DNA of 64,000 nucleotides from Nonomuraea wenchangensis (GCF_900111685.1 NZ_FOHX01000024.1:1-64000), one strand, 5' to 3'; counted from the first letter of the stretch, positions 27,993 to 37,608 are shown. A program made the numbers and translations. The notes: generated from the sequence alone by a model not told the origin.

Positions 27993-28859
27993 GTGAAGTC
28001 TGAGGCAAAGGCCCGGCCGGCGCCCCGCGTGCGGGGCCGCCGGCTGGGCGCATTCGTTTTCCTGTCACCAGGGCTGACATACCTGGTGGTGCTGCTGCTC
28101 GTGCCGCTGGGCCTGGTGCTGAGCTACACGGTCTTCCAGCGCGGGCGCTTCGGCGGCGTGGTGTACGAGTTCACCACCGAGAACTTCACCCGCCTGATCG
28201 ACCCGCTCTACCTCGGCGTGGTCGGCAACTCCCTGCGCATCGCGGCCCTCACGACGCTGATCGCGCTGCTGATCGGCTATCCGACGGCCTACCTGATCGC
28301 GCAGCTTCCCTCCAGGTGGAAGACGCTCGCGCTGGTCGCGGTCGTGCTGCCGTTCTGGACGAACTTCATCATCCGGGTCTACGCCTGGATCATGCTGCTG
28401 AGCGGGCCGGGGCTGGTCAACAGCGCGCTCGGCAAGCTCGGGCTGGGGCCGTACGAGCTGCTCTACCACGAGGGGACGATCGTCACCGGGTTGCTGTACT
28501 CGTACCTGCCGCTCATGGTGCTGCCGTTGTACTCCGCGATCGAACGGCTGGACCCGCAGCTGCGCGAGGCGTCGGCCAACCTGGGCGCCTCGGCGTTCAC
28601 CACGTTCCGCAAGGTGACGCTGCCGCTCAGCGTGCCGGGCGTGCTGACCGGCTGCCTGTTCGTGTTCGTGCCGAGCTTCGGCAACTTCGTCATCCCCGAG
28701 ATGCTCGGCGGCAGCAAGTCGACCATGGTGGGCAACCTCATCCGCGACCAGTTCCTCAAGGCGCGCGACTGGCCGTTCGGCTCGACGCTGGCGCTGGCGC
28801 TCATCGCGGTGCTGGTCGCGCTGCTGATCGTGCAGGCATGGGCGGCCCGCCGTGCGTAG
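27993..28859 (+). CDS. potB: Polyamine-type ABC permease (PotB-like)
   Basis: A 288-residue permease with about six TMs and the EAA loop EASANLGASAFTTFRKVTLPLS. It pairs with the PotC-like permease to form the channel. It starts 8 bp after the binding-protein gene and overlaps potC by 8 bp. Confidence 0.9.
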   Translation: MKSEAKARPAPRVRGRRLGAFVFLSPGLTYLVVLLLVPLGLVLSYTVFQRGRFGGVVYEFTTENFTRLIDPLYLGVVGNSLRIAALTTLIALLIGYPTAYLIAQLPSRWKTLALVAVVLPFWTNFIIRVYAWIMLLSGPGLVNSALGKLGLGPYELLYHEGTIVTGLLYSYLPLMVLPLYSAIERLDPQLREASANLGASAFTTFRKVTLPLSVPGVLTGCLFVFVPSFGNFVIPEMLGGSKSTMVGNLIRDQFLKARDWPFGSTLALALIAVLVALLIVQAWAARRA

Positions 28860-29631
28860 GTCCAAGCTGCTCTACGTGCCGTTCTGGGCCACCTACGTCT
28901 TCCTCTACCTGCCGATCCTCGTGCTGGTCGTGATGTCGTTCAACTCCGGCGACTCGGCCTACACCTACGAGGGCTTCAGCCTCAAGTGGTACGGCGAGCT
29001 GGCCGGCGACGAGCGCATCAGGACCGGCGTGGTCAACACGCTCGTCGTGGCCGCGGGCTCCACCGTCATCGCCACCGTGCTCGGCACCCTGCTCGCGGTC
29101 GGCCTGGCCCGCTACACCAGGTCGAAGACGCTCGACGCGCTCGCGCTGATGCCGGCCGTGCTGCCCGACCTGGTGCTCGCCATCGGGCTGCTGGTGTTCT
29201 ACAGCGCCATCCAGCTCACGCTCGGCCTGTACTCGGTGACGCTCGCGCACGCGCTGTTCTCGATGGCGTTCGTCGCGGCGGTGGTGCGCACCCGGCTCAC
29301 GGGCGCCGACACCTCGCTGGAGGAGGCCTCGCGCGACCTCGGGGCCGGGCCGGTCGTCACCTTCATGAAGGTCACGCTGCCGCAGCTCACGCCCGGGATC
29401 GTGGCCGGGGCGCTGCTGGCGTTCACGTTGTCGCTGGACGAGTTCGTGATCGCCTTCTTCACGATCGGGAACGCCGAGCCGACGCTGCCGATCGTCATCT
29501 ACTCAATGGTTCGTTTCGGGGTGACCCCGAAGATCAACGCGCTGGCCGCGATCCTGCTCCTGGTGAGTTTCACCGCGGTGATCGCCGGTCAGCGGATGAC
29601 CAGGATCGGGGAGTCACGTGCTCAAGATTGA
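28852..29631 (+). CDS. potC: Polyamine-type ABC permease (PotC-like)
   Basis: A 259-residue permease. First TM YVFLYLPILVLVVMSF; EAA loop EASRDLGAGPVVTFMKVTLPQL; the motif LDEFVIAFFTIG is typical of PotC. It overlaps the upstream potB-like gene by 8 bp and the ATPase by 14 bp. Confidence 0.9.
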   Translation: MRRSKLLYVPFWATYVFLYLPILVLVVMSFNSGDSAYTYEGFSLKWYGELAGDERIRTGVVNTLVVAAGSTVIATVLGTLLAVGLARYTRSKTLDALALMPAVLPDLVLAIGLLVFYSAIQLTLGLYSVTLAHALFSMAFVAAVVRTRLTGADTSLEEASRDLGAGPVVTFMKVTLPQLTPGIVAGALLAFTLSLDEFVIAFFTIGNAEPTLPIVIYSMVRFGVTPKINALAAILLLVSFTAVIAGQRMTRIGESRAQD

Positions 29632-30667
29632 CGGCGTCAGCCGCAGCTTCGGCAGCGTCACCGCGCTGGACGACGTCTCGCTCCAGATCGAGCAGGGCGA
29701 GTTCTTCGCCCTGCTCGGCCCCTCGGGCTGCGGCAAGACCACGCTGCTGCGCATCATCGCCGGGTTCGAGACGCCCGACAGCGGGCGGGTCTCGCTCGAC
29801 GGCGAGGACCTGCTGTCCAAGGCGCCCAACCGGCGGCCGATCAGCCTCATGTTCCAGTCGTACGCGCTGTTCCCGCACATGACCGTGGCCAAGAACGTGG
29901 CCTACGGGCTGGAGCGCGAGCGCCTGCCGCGTCAGGAGATCAAGCAGCGGGTCGGCGAGGTGCTGGAGACGGTCGGGCTGTCGGCGCACGCCGGCCGCAA
30001 GCCCGCGCAGCTCTCCGGCGGCCAGCGGCAGCGGGTGGCGCTGGCGCGTTCCATCGTCAAGCGGCCTCGCCTGCTGCTGCTCGACGAGCCGCTGTCGGCC
30101 CTGGACAAGAAGGTCCGCGCCGACATGCAGCTCGAACTGAAGCGGCTGCAGCACGAGGTCGGCATCACCTTCGTGGTCGTCACGCACGACCAGGAGGAGG
30201 CGATGTCGCTGGCCGACCGCATCGCGGTGTTCGACACGGGCCAGGTGCGCCAGGTGGACGCGCCCGTGACGCTCTACGAGCGGCCGAGTACGCCGTTCGT
30301 GGCCGACTTCGTCGGCGCCAACAACCTGTTCCGCGGCCTCGCCACCGGCCTCGACGCGCTGCGCAGCGAGGACTTCGGGATGCTGGCGGGCACCCCGCTG
30401 GAGGAGCTGGCGGCGGACACGCCCGCGCTGCTCGCGGTGCGGCCCGAGCGGATCGAGCTGGCCGACGAGAACGCCGTCAGGGGCATGGCGGGCACCGTGG
30501 TGGACGTCAGCTTCTACGGCGGCGTCTCGCACGTCTCCGTGGACGTCCCCGGGCACCCCAAGCCCGTCCTGGCGGCCGTTCAGGGGGCCGGGACGGTGAA
30601 GCCCGGGGCCGAGGTCAAGGTGCGCTGGAACGCTGAGGACGCCGTCATCATGGCGGATCCTCAGTGA
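29618..30667 (+). CDS. potA: Polyamine-type ABC ATPase (PotA-like)
   Basis: A 349-residue ATPase with Walker A GPSGCGKT, signature LSGGQRQR, Walker B LLLLDEPLSALD, and a C-terminal TOBE domain (GTVVDVSFYGGVSHVSV). It drives the adjacent PotB/PotC-like channel. Its 3' end overlaps the convergent TetR-family gene by 7 bp. Confidence 0.92.
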   Translation: MLKIDGVSRSFGSVTALDDVSLQIEQGEFFALLGPSGCGKTTLLRIIAGFETPDSGRVSLDGEDLLSKAPNRRPISLMFQSYALFPHMTVAKNVAYGLERERLPRQEIKQRVGEVLETVGLSAHAGRKPAQLSGGQRQRVALARSIVKRPRLLLLDEPLSALDKKVRADMQLELKRLQHEVGITFVVVTHDQEEAMSLADRIAVFDTGQVRQVDAPVTLYERPSTPFVADFVGANNLFRGLATGLDALRSEDFGMLAGTPLEELAADTPALLAVRPERIELADENAVRGMAGTVVDVSFYGGVSHVSVDVPGHPKPVLAAVQGAGTVKPGAEVKVRWNAEDAVIMADPQ

Positions 30668-31281
30668 GAAAGATCATTGCCGGTCGCCGCCCGCGCGTAC
30701 GACAGGATCAGCTCCGCGGCCTCCGCGGGCCCGATCACCGGGTGCCGGGCGGTGATGCGGTAGCCGTAGGCGTCCTCCAGCGCCACCAGGTTGCGCGCGA
30801 TCGACAGCGAGTCGGCGGCCAGGGTGAAGACGCCCAGCGCCGCCCCGGTGTCGAGGATCGCCTGGTACATCGACACCTGGCGGTCGTAGAGCGAGGTGAG
30901 CAGGACGCCGTAGACGCGGTTGCGGCCGGCGGCGCCGCCCAGCTCGTTGAGCAGGCGCACGTCGGGGTCGAGCGGCCCGGTCGGCAGCCCGGAGCGGATC
31001 GTGACGACCAGTTTCTCGGCCGGGTCGGTGAAGTCGGCGAGGCGGCGCAGGCGCAGCTCGTAGAAACGTTCCATGCCGGCGTGCTGCGCCTCGACCAGCA
31101 ACTCGCCGAGGTCGGGGTAGTGGTAGAGCACGGCGCCGGAGGTGAGCCCCGCCTCCTCCGCGACGTGCGAGAGCTGCACGCCGTCGACGCCGTGGCGGAT
31201 GATGGCTTTGCGCGCCGCCTCGATCAAGTCGATGCGCCGGTCACTCCGGCTTTTACGCTGAGCCACCCTCACCACCTTCAC
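30661..31281 (-). CDS. TetR-family regulator near the polyamine locus
   Basis: A 206-residue regulator with helix-turn-helix VQLSHVAEEAGLTSGAVLYHY. The start is one of three closely spaced GTGs (31281, 31275 or 31272). Convergent with potA and divergent from the glycosyltransferase gene, so the 115-bp gap at 31282-31396 is its likely operator region. It probably senses a substrate or product of the flanking genes. Confidence 0.85.
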   Translation of the reverse strand: MKVVRVAQRKSRSDRRIDLIEAARKAIIRHGVDGVQLSHVAEEAGLTSGAVLYHYPDLGELLVEAQHAGMERFYELRLRRLADFTDPAEKLVVTIRSGLPTGPLDPDVRLLNELGGAAGRNRVYGVLLTSLYDRQVSMYQAILDTGAALGVFTLAADSLSIARNLVALEDAYGYRITARHPVIGPAEAAELILSYARAATGNDLSH

Positions 31282-31396
31282 TCGTTGGGCTTCCGTTCAG
31301 TTAGCCGTGACCATAGTGCCCGTTACTTGACCATCACGCCAGCCACGTTTTTGAATTAGCCTTCAACTCTCTGAAACCCCCTCTCCCGGAGTTCCG

Positions 31397-32671
31397 ATGT
31401 CACTCACGTTCCTGTTCATGCCGGAAAGCGCGTACGGCCCGACCAACAACTCCATCGGGATCGGCGACATTCTGCGCCGTCGTGGCCACCGCGTCGTCTT
31501 CGCCGCCGAGTCGTCCTGGAAGGGCAAGCTGGAGGCTCTGGGCTTCGAGGAGGACCTGGTCGACCTCGCCCCGCCGCCCGAGAACCCCGACGAGCAGGAC
31601 GCCGGACAGTTCTGGAAGGACTTCATCCGCGACACGGCCCCGGAGTACCGCAAGAGCACCAAGGAGCAGCTCGACACGGTCACCAAGCCGATCTGGGGTG
31701 AGCTCATCGACGGCGCGAAGTACTGCGAGCCGCAGCTGAAGGCCATCATAGAGCGAGTGAACCCGGACGTGATCATCGAGGACAACGTGATCACCTTCCC
31801 GGCGCTCCTGACGACGGGCAAGAAGTTCGTCAGGATCGTCTCCTGCCAGCCGCTGGAGGTGCGCGGCGCCGACGTCCCGCCGGTCTTCTCGGGCCTGCCC
31901 GCCGACGACCGCAGCGAGTGGGACGACTTCCGCGCCGAGTACGACCGCACCCACCGCGAGCTGTGGAGCGCCTACAACGAGTGGTGCGTCGAGCAGGGCA
32001 CGGCCCCGCTGCCCGACCTCGACTTCATCCACGAGGGCGACCTCAACCTCTACGTCTACCCGGAGATCCTCGACTACGTCGACCGCCGCCCGCTGGGCCC
32101 GTCGTGGCACCGCCTCGACTCCTCGGTGCGCGAGACCGACGAGGACTTCACGCTGCCCTTCGAGCGCCGTCCGGACGCCGCGCTGATCTACTTCTCGCTC
32201 GGCTCGCTCGGCTCGGCCGACGTCGGCCTGATGCAGCGGGTGATCGACGTGCTGGCCACCACGCCGCACCAGTACATCGTCTCCATGGGCCCGCTGCACG
32301 AGGAGATCAAGCTCGCCGACAACATGTGGGGCGCGGAGTTCCTGCCACAGACTAAGATCGTCCCTCAGTGCGATCTGGTCATCACGCACGGCGGCAACAA
32401 CACGACCACCGAGGCTCTGCACTTCGGCAAGCCCATGATCGTGCTGCCGCTGTTCTGGGACCAGTACGACAACGCCCAGCGGGTCTCCGAGCTGGGCTAC
32501 GGTGTCAGGCTTTCGACCTACACCTTCGAGGACGACGAACTCACGGGGGCGATCGCCCGGCTGCTCGGCGACACCGAGCTGCGGGAGCGGCTCGCCGCCG
32601 CGGGCGAGGAGATCCGGCGTCGCGACGGCCTGCGCAAGGCCGCGGACCTGATCGAGCAGCTCGGCCAGTAA
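31397..32671 (+). CDS. GT1-family glycosyltransferase (MGT/UGT-like)
   Basis: A 424-residue GT-B glycosyltransferase that transfers a sugar from a nucleotide donor to a small acceptor. The donor-binding signature at the C-terminal half reads THGGNNTTTEALHFGKPMI followed by LFWDQYDNAQRVSELGYG, resembling macrolide-type glycosyltransferases. The start follows CCGGAG. It lies 14 bp before the aldehyde dehydrogenase gene, in the same direction, which suggests a shared transcript; the acceptor is unknown. Confidence 0.87.
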   Translation: MSLTFLFMPESAYGPTNNSIGIGDILRRRGHRVVFAAESSWKGKLEALGFEEDLVDLAPPPENPDEQDAGQFWKDFIRDTAPEYRKSTKEQLDTVTKPIWGELIDGAKYCEPQLKAIIERVNPDVIIEDNVITFPALLTTGKKFVRIVSCQPLEVRGADVPPVFSGLPADDRSEWDDFRAEYDRTHRELWSAYNEWCVEQGTAPLPDLDFIHEGDLNLYVYPEILDYVDRRPLGPSWHRLDSSVRETDEDFTLPFERRPDAALIYFSLGSLGSADVGLMQRVIDVLATTPHQYIVSMGPLHEEIKLADNMWGAEFLPQTKIVPQCDLVITHGGNNTTTEALHFGKPMIVLPLFWDQYDNAQRVSELGYGVRLSTYTFEDDELTGAIARLLGDTELRERLAAAGEEIRRRDGLRKAADLIEQLGQ

Positions 32672-32685
32672 GGACATGACCTTCC

Positions 32686-34083
32686 ATGCGTGAACTGATC
32701 AACCCCGCCACCGGGCTCCCGTGCGCCGAAATCGCGGACACGCCGGTGGAGGGCGTGGCGCCGGCCGTGACGGCCGCCCGTGCCGCCTACGCCGAGTGGT
32801 CCGAGACCACCCCGGCCGAGCGCGCCAGGCTGCTGCTGCGGCTGGCCGACCTCGTCGAGGCCGACGCCGAGGAGCTGACGAGGCTCGAGGTGGAGGAGAC
32901 CGGCAAGCCCGCGGCGGTCTTCCGCGACGGCGAGCTGCCGTTCGCGGTGGACAACCTGCGCTTCTTCGCCGGGGCCGCCCGCTCGCTGGACGGCTCGGGC
33001 GCCGGGGTGTTCAGCTCCGGCTACACCTCGGTCATGCTGCGCCGCCCCGTCGGGGTGGTGGGGTCGATCTCGCCATGGAACTTCCCGTTCATCATGGCCG
33101 TGTGGAAGGTCGGGCCCGCGGTGGCCGCGGGCAACGCCGTGGTGATCAAGCCGGCGCCGCAGACGCCGCGCACGACGCTGCGCCTGGCCGAGCTGTTCGC
33201 CAAGGCGGGCGCTCCCGAGGGGCTCGTCCAGGCGGTGACCGGCGGCGCCGAGGTCGGCCAGGCGCTGGTCACCGACCCGGGCGTGGACATGGTCAGCGTC
33301 ACCGGCTCCACGGAGACCGGCCGGGCGGTGATGACCGGCGCGGCGGCCACGCTCAAGCGGGTTCACCTGGAGCTGGGCGGCAAGGCGCCGGCGCTGGTCT
33401 TCGCGGACGCCGACCTGGCGGAGATGGCCCACGGCGTGGCGATGGGGGCGACGTACAACACCGGGCAGGACTGCACCGCGGCCACCCGGGTCTACCTCGC
33501 CCGCGAGATCTACGACGACGCCGTGGAGGCGCTTCGGGCAACTCTTGCCGAAATCTCCTACGGCGACCCCTGGGACCCGGCCACGGACATCGGCCCGCTG
33601 ATCTCCGCGGCGCACCGGGAGCGCGTGCACGGCTTCGTGGAGCGTTCCGGCGGCCGGGTGCGGCACGGCGGCGCCGTGCCCGAGGGGCCCGGCTTCTACT
33701 ACCCGCCCACCCTTGTGACGGATGTCGCACAGGACAGCGAGATGGTCCAGGGCGAGCTTTTCGGTCCGGTGCTCGTGGCGCTGCCGTTCGACGGCGAGGA
33801 CGAGGCGGTCCGGCTGGCCAACGACACCCGCTACGGGCTCGCCTCGTCGGTGTGGTCGCGGGACGTCTCGCGGGCGCTGCGCGTGGCGCACCGCCTCGAC
33901 GTGGGGGTGACCTGGGTCAACGATCACCTGCCCATCGCCAGCGAGGCGCCGCACGGCGGGGTGAAGGGCAGCGGGTTCGGCAAGGACATGAGCCAGGAGG
34001 CGGTCCTGGAGTATTCGGTGACGCGGCACCTGATGGTGAAGCACGCGGCACCCGCCGAGCGGGATTCGTTCCGGCCCGCTTGA
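32686..34083 (+). CDS. Aldehyde dehydrogenase, gamma-aminobutyraldehyde type
   Basis: A 465-residue NAD(P)-dependent aldehyde dehydrogenase. General base E229 in LELGGKAP and catalytic C263 in NTGQDCTAAT are both present. The C-terminal PHGGVKGSGFGKDMS stretch resembles gamma-aminobutyraldehyde dehydrogenases (YdcW/PatD), which fits putrescine breakdown beside a polyamine-type importer. Betaine-aldehyde dehydrogenase is an alternative, given the osmolyte locus 13 kb away. Confidence 0.85.
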   Translation: MRELINPATGLPCAEIADTPVEGVAPAVTAARAAYAEWSETTPAERARLLLRLADLVEADAEELTRLEVEETGKPAAVFRDGELPFAVDNLRFFAGAARSLDGSGAGVFSSGYTSVMLRRPVGVVGSISPWNFPFIMAVWKVGPAVAAGNAVVIKPAPQTPRTTLRLAELFAKAGAPEGLVQAVTGGAEVGQALVTDPGVDMVSVTGSTETGRAVMTGAAATLKRVHLELGGKAPALVFADADLAEMAHGVAMGATYNTGQDCTAATRVYLAREIYDDAVEALRATLAEISYGDPWDPATDIGPLISAAHRERVHGFVERSGGRVRHGGAVPEGPGFYYPPTLVTDVAQDSEMVQGELFGPVLVALPFDGEDEAVRLANDTRYGLASSVWSRDVSRALRVAHRLDVGVTWVNDHLPIASEAPHGGVKGSGFGKDMSQEAVLEYSVTRHLMVKHAAPAERDSFRPA

Positions 34084-34167
34084 AAACGTGTACGGCGAAA
34101 TGCACCCTAAAGCTGTGCTTTGGGCGTGTTTGATGGGATATGTCTGGTTGGCCGATCTGGTACGGAC

Positions 34168-34182
34168 TGTGTTCCAATTACC
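34168..34182 (+). promoter_or_regulatory. 15-mer shared with the cvn2 upstream region
   Basis: TGTGTTCCAATTACC here is identical to 20524-20538. It lies 93 bp before the cvnA3 start, against 84 bp in cvn2, and both are followed about 30-50 bp later by a CTGATTTC stretch. A shared promoter or activator site is likely. The rest of the gap (34084-34260) has no recognisable gene. Confidence 0.55.
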
Positions 34183-34260
34183 CAGCCGGACGGAATCCCA
34201 TGCGCCACACGCGTGTCTGATTTCTTTCGAGCACGTACCGGCGAGAGGTTGCGAGAGTCA

Positions 34261-37200
34261 GTGAGGACGGAAAACCCCAGGCATACGAAGTCGGGGGAGT
34301 ACACAGGCGGCAGGTTCCGGCTGGCTAACTGGCGTGTGCGCTCCAGGCTGGTCGCTCTGATCCTCATCCCCACGGTCGTGGGCGTGCTCCTCGCCGGCAT
34401 CCAGCTTGCCGACGCCATCGGGACCAGCGCCGAGTACCGGCGTCTGACCCAGGTCGCCGAGCTGGTCCAGAAGGTCGGCGCGCTCAACCACGAGCTCGCC
34501 AAGGAGCGCACACTCACGGCGTGGGCCGTCGCCACGGGCAACCGGGCCGGCCGCACGCTGCAGCTGAAGAACCAGCGCCAGACCACGGACAAGGTCAAGG
34601 CGCAGGTGCTCACCGCCGCCAAGGCCATCGACGACTCCCACACCAGCCGCGTCCGCGAGGGTGTGTCGGAGATGTCCCGCTGGCTCGACGGTCTCGACAG
34701 CCTCCGGGAGTCGATGGTCGGGAACGTTCCGCCGCAGGCCTCCATCCGGACCTACACCACCATGATCGGCATCTTCTCGTCGATCCAGGCGGGTCTGGCC
34801 GACGGCGTCAACGACGACCGCCTCCAGAGGGACATCGCGGCGCTCGGCTCGCTGCAGTCGATGAAGGAGGAGGTCTCGCGCCAGCAGATCATGCTGATCG
34901 TGGCGCTGGCCGAGCGGAAGCTGGACGGCGAGGCCCTGACCGAGTTCCTGGGCTCCTGGGACAAGCAGCAGGCCACCCTGGCCTCCTTCGAGGCCGAGGC
35001 GTCCGCCGAGGACCTCAAGGCCTACCACCAGAGCGTCAGAGGCCAGCAGATCGACCGCGCCGACTCCATGCGCCAGCGCGCGCTCGCCCAGATGCGCGAG
35101 TACAACAAGATCGGCGACCTCGACGTCACCACCCACCGCGACCTGAACAACTGGTACGACAGCACCACGCTGACCGCCAACGCCATGCGCAAGGTCGAGG
35201 ACAACCTGGCCACGAAGATCGTGACCCGGACCCGTGAGCTGAGCGACGACGAGCAGCGCAACGCCATCATCTCCGGCGCGATGATCCTCGTGCTGCTGCT
35301 CCTGGTCCTGGTCATCACCACCCGCGTGGCCGGTTCGCTGGTCCGCCCGCTGCGCAGGCTCCGCGCCGAGGCGCTGCAGGTGGCCACCACCCGGCTGCCC
35401 GAGACGGTCCGCGTGCTGCGCGAGTCCGGCGAGGGCGCGCAGGTGCCGGAGGTCCCGTCCATCGGCATCAACACCCGGGACGAGATCGGGGAAGTGGCGC
35501 GGGCCTTCGACGAGGTCCACCGCGAGGCGATCCGGCTGGCCGGCGACGAGGCCAAGCTGCGCGCCAACGTCAACTCCATGTTCGTCAACCTCTCCCGCCG
35601 CAGCCAGACGCTGGTCGAACGGCAGCTCCAGCTCATCGAAGGTCTGGAGCAGGGCGAGGAGGACGAGCAGCGACTGGCCAACCTGTTCCGCCTCGACCAC
35701 CTCGCCACCCGCATGCGGCGCAACAGCGAGAACCTCCTGGTCCTCGCCGGCCAGGAGGCCGCGCGCAAGTGGAGCGAGCCGGTGCCGCTGGTCGACATCG
35801 CCCGTGCCTCGCTGTCGGAGGTCGAGAACTACGAGCGGGTCCAGATCTCGATCGCGTCCAGCACGCTGATCGTCGGCCCGGCCGTCACCGACGCCGTCCA
35901 CCTGCTCGCCGAGCTGATCGAGAACGCCATCTCGTTCTCCCCGCGCGAGAGCAAGGTCACCGTGACCAGCACCCCCGCCGAGGGCGGCGTCCTGATCACC
36001 ATCAACGACCAGGGCATCGGCATGAGCCAGGAGGAGCTGGGCGAGGCCAACTGGCGCCTGGCCAACCCGCCGGTCGTGGACGTGTCGGTGTCGCGGCGCA
36101 TGGGCCTGTTCGTGGTCGGCCGCCTGGCGCTGCGCCACGGCATCCGGGTCCAGCTCAGCCAGCGCGAGAACGGCGGCCTGAGCGCTCTGGTGATGATGCC
36201 CGACATGCTCATCAGCGGCGGCGCCGGGGTGCCCCAGCAGGGCGGCCAGTACGAGGCGTTCACCTCGTTCGACCCGAGCATGTTCAACCAGCCCTCGGCC
36301 AACGGCACGCAGTCCGCCGCCAACCAGGTGCTCGACACCGAGTGGCCGGGCTCGCTGCCCGCGCCCGGCAGCACCGGCACGAGCTGGCCGTCCTTCGGCG
36401 AGCAGCCGTCGTTCGACCCGTCCGCCTCCGACCAGCCCTCCTTCGACCAGGCGCCGTTCGGCCAGCCCCGCTTCGGCGAGCAGCAGCCGGCCGCCTTCGG
36501 CGGCGACCGGCCCGGCCCGTTCGACCACGCGGGCTTCGACCAGCCGCCGGTGGCGACGCCGGGCGGCCCGGGTGTGGACGAGCAGCGCTGGCCGTCGTTC
36601 GCCGAGGAGCCTCCGCCCGCCGCGCGGCAGGAGGAGCAGCGCTGGTACTCCGACGAGACCGCCCGCTGGCCGTCGTTCGCCGAGGAGCAGCCTCCCGCGC
36701 AGCAGCAGCCGCCGCAGCAGCAGTCGTTCGCCGACAACCGCTGGCCGTCCTTCGCCGAGCAGCCGCCGCCGCTCGCGCCGGGCGACGAGCCGCGCTGGCC
36801 GTCCTTCGCGACCGAGCCGCCGAAGGAACAGCCGGACGACGCGTCCCGCTGGACCTCCTTCGCCGACCCGCTGCCGCGCAGGGGCCTGTTCGAGTCGGTC
36901 GACCGGCCGCGGCCGGCCTTCGGCCCCGACTACGTCTCGCCCTTCGACGAGGACCCCAAGCCCGCCGACCGCTACGAGCAGAACGGGCACTCCGGCCTCG
37001 GGGCCTTCAGCGCCGGCAACTACACCTCCCAGGACATGACCGGCCCGCTGCCGGTCGTGCGCAACTCGCCGCTGGAGGAGCAGAGCGAGGAGTTCCTGCC
37101 GATCTTCTCGTCGGTCGGCTCCGACTGGTTCCGCCGGCCCGAGCCCGAGCAGGTCAGGCAGCGCCTCGAACCGGTGGAGGACGAGCCCGAGGTCACCGCC

Positions 37201-37608
37201 GTGCACCCGGCCATCCCCGCCGACGCCACCGCGCCGCCACCAGCCGCGCCGCCCGCGCCGGCCGCCACGCCGCCGGCCGCGAGCGCGTCCAGGGCGTCGG
37301 GGCTGCCGCAGCGCCGGCCTGGCGCGTCGGGGGCGGGCGCGACCTGGTCCTCGCCCGCGGACGCCGGTTTCCAGGCCGCACAGGCCGCCGCGCAGCCGCA
37401 GCAGTCCGGTACGACGAGCTCCGGCCTGCCGCGCCGCGTGCCCAAGGCGAACCTGGTGCCCGGCACGGCCAGCCTCGCCGAGCCCCAGCCGACGTCTCCG
37501 CCGCCACAGATCTCGCCCGAGCGGTTGCGCAGCCGGCTCTCCAGCTTCCAGCAGGGTGTCCGGCAGGGCCGAGCGTTCACCCGCGGAGAGAATGAGGAGG
37601 ACAAATGA
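34261..37608 (+). CDS. cvnA: Conservon sensor kinase-like protein CvnA (cvn3)
   Basis: 1115 residues, the longest CvnA here. TM1 at about 30-48, NIT-type sensor, TM2 at about 336-358, HAMP, H480 in LDHLATRMRR, N-box N555 (LIENAISFSP), G-box DQGIGM. The tail (after about residue 660) carries repeated RWPSFAE-type and SFDQP/FGQP blocks, then LPIFSSVGSDWF, GLPRRVPKANLVPG and LRSRLSSFQQGV. GTG 34261 is chosen because VRT... starts are shared with cvnA4 and cvnA5 and follow the same GCGAGAGGTTGC leader. Its stop overlaps cvnB (ATGA). Confidence 0.9.
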   Translation: MRTENPRHTKSGEYTGGRFRLANWRVRSRLVALILIPTVVGVLLAGIQLADAIGTSAEYRRLTQVAELVQKVGALNHELAKERTLTAWAVATGNRAGRTLQLKNQRQTTDKVKAQVLTAAKAIDDSHTSRVREGVSEMSRWLDGLDSLRESMVGNVPPQASIRTYTTMIGIFSSIQAGLADGVNDDRLQRDIAALGSLQSMKEEVSRQQIMLIVALAERKLDGEALTEFLGSWDKQQATLASFEAEASAEDLKAYHQSVRGQQIDRADSMRQRALAQMREYNKIGDLDVTTHRDLNNWYDSTTLTANAMRKVEDNLATKIVTRTRELSDDEQRNAIISGAMILVLLLLVLVITTRVAGSLVRPLRRLRAEALQVATTRLPETVRVLRESGEGAQVPEVPSIGINTRDEIGEVARAFDEVHREAIRLAGDEAKLRANVNSMFVNLSRRSQTLVERQLQLIEGLEQGEEDEQRLANLFRLDHLATRMRRNSENLLVLAGQEAARKWSEPVPLVDIARASLSEVENYERVQISIASSTLIVGPAVTDAVHLLAELIENAISFSPRESKVTVTSTPAEGGVLITINDQGIGMSQEELGEANWRLANPPVVDVSVSRRMGLFVVGRLALRHGIRVQLSQRENGGLSALVMMPDMLISGGAGVPQQGGQYEAFTSFDPSMFNQPSANGTQSAANQVLDTEWPGSLPAPGSTGTSWPSFGEQPSFDPSASDQPSFDQAPFGQPRFGEQQPAAFGGDRPGPFDHAGFDQPPVATPGGPGVDEQRWPSFAEEPPPAARQEEQRWYSDETARWPSFAEEQPPAQQQPPQQQSFADNRWPSFAEQPPPLAPGDEPRWPSFATEPPKEQPDDASRWTSFADPLPRRGLFESVDRPRPAFGPDYVSPFDEDPKPADRYEQNGHSGLGAFSAGNYTSQDMTGPLPVVRNSPLEEQSEEFLPIFSSVGSDWFRRPEPEQVRQRLEPVEDEPEVTAVHPAIPADATAPPPAAPPAPAATPPAASASRASGLPQRRPGASGAGATWSSPADAGFQAAQAAAQPQQSGTTSSGLPRRVPKANLVPGTASLAEPQPTSPPPQISPERLRSRLSSFQQGVRQGRAFTRGENEEDK
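36583..36873 (+). repeat. RWPSFAE-type repeat block in cvnA3
   Basis: Within about 290 bp the protein repeats QRWPSFAEE, ARWPSFAEE, NRWPSFAEQ, PRWPSFATE and SRWTSFADP, spaced 14-25 residues apart and separated by Pro/Gln-rich linkers. A regular Trp-Pro-Ser-Phe array looks like a multivalent binding tail rather than random low complexity. Confidence 0.75.
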
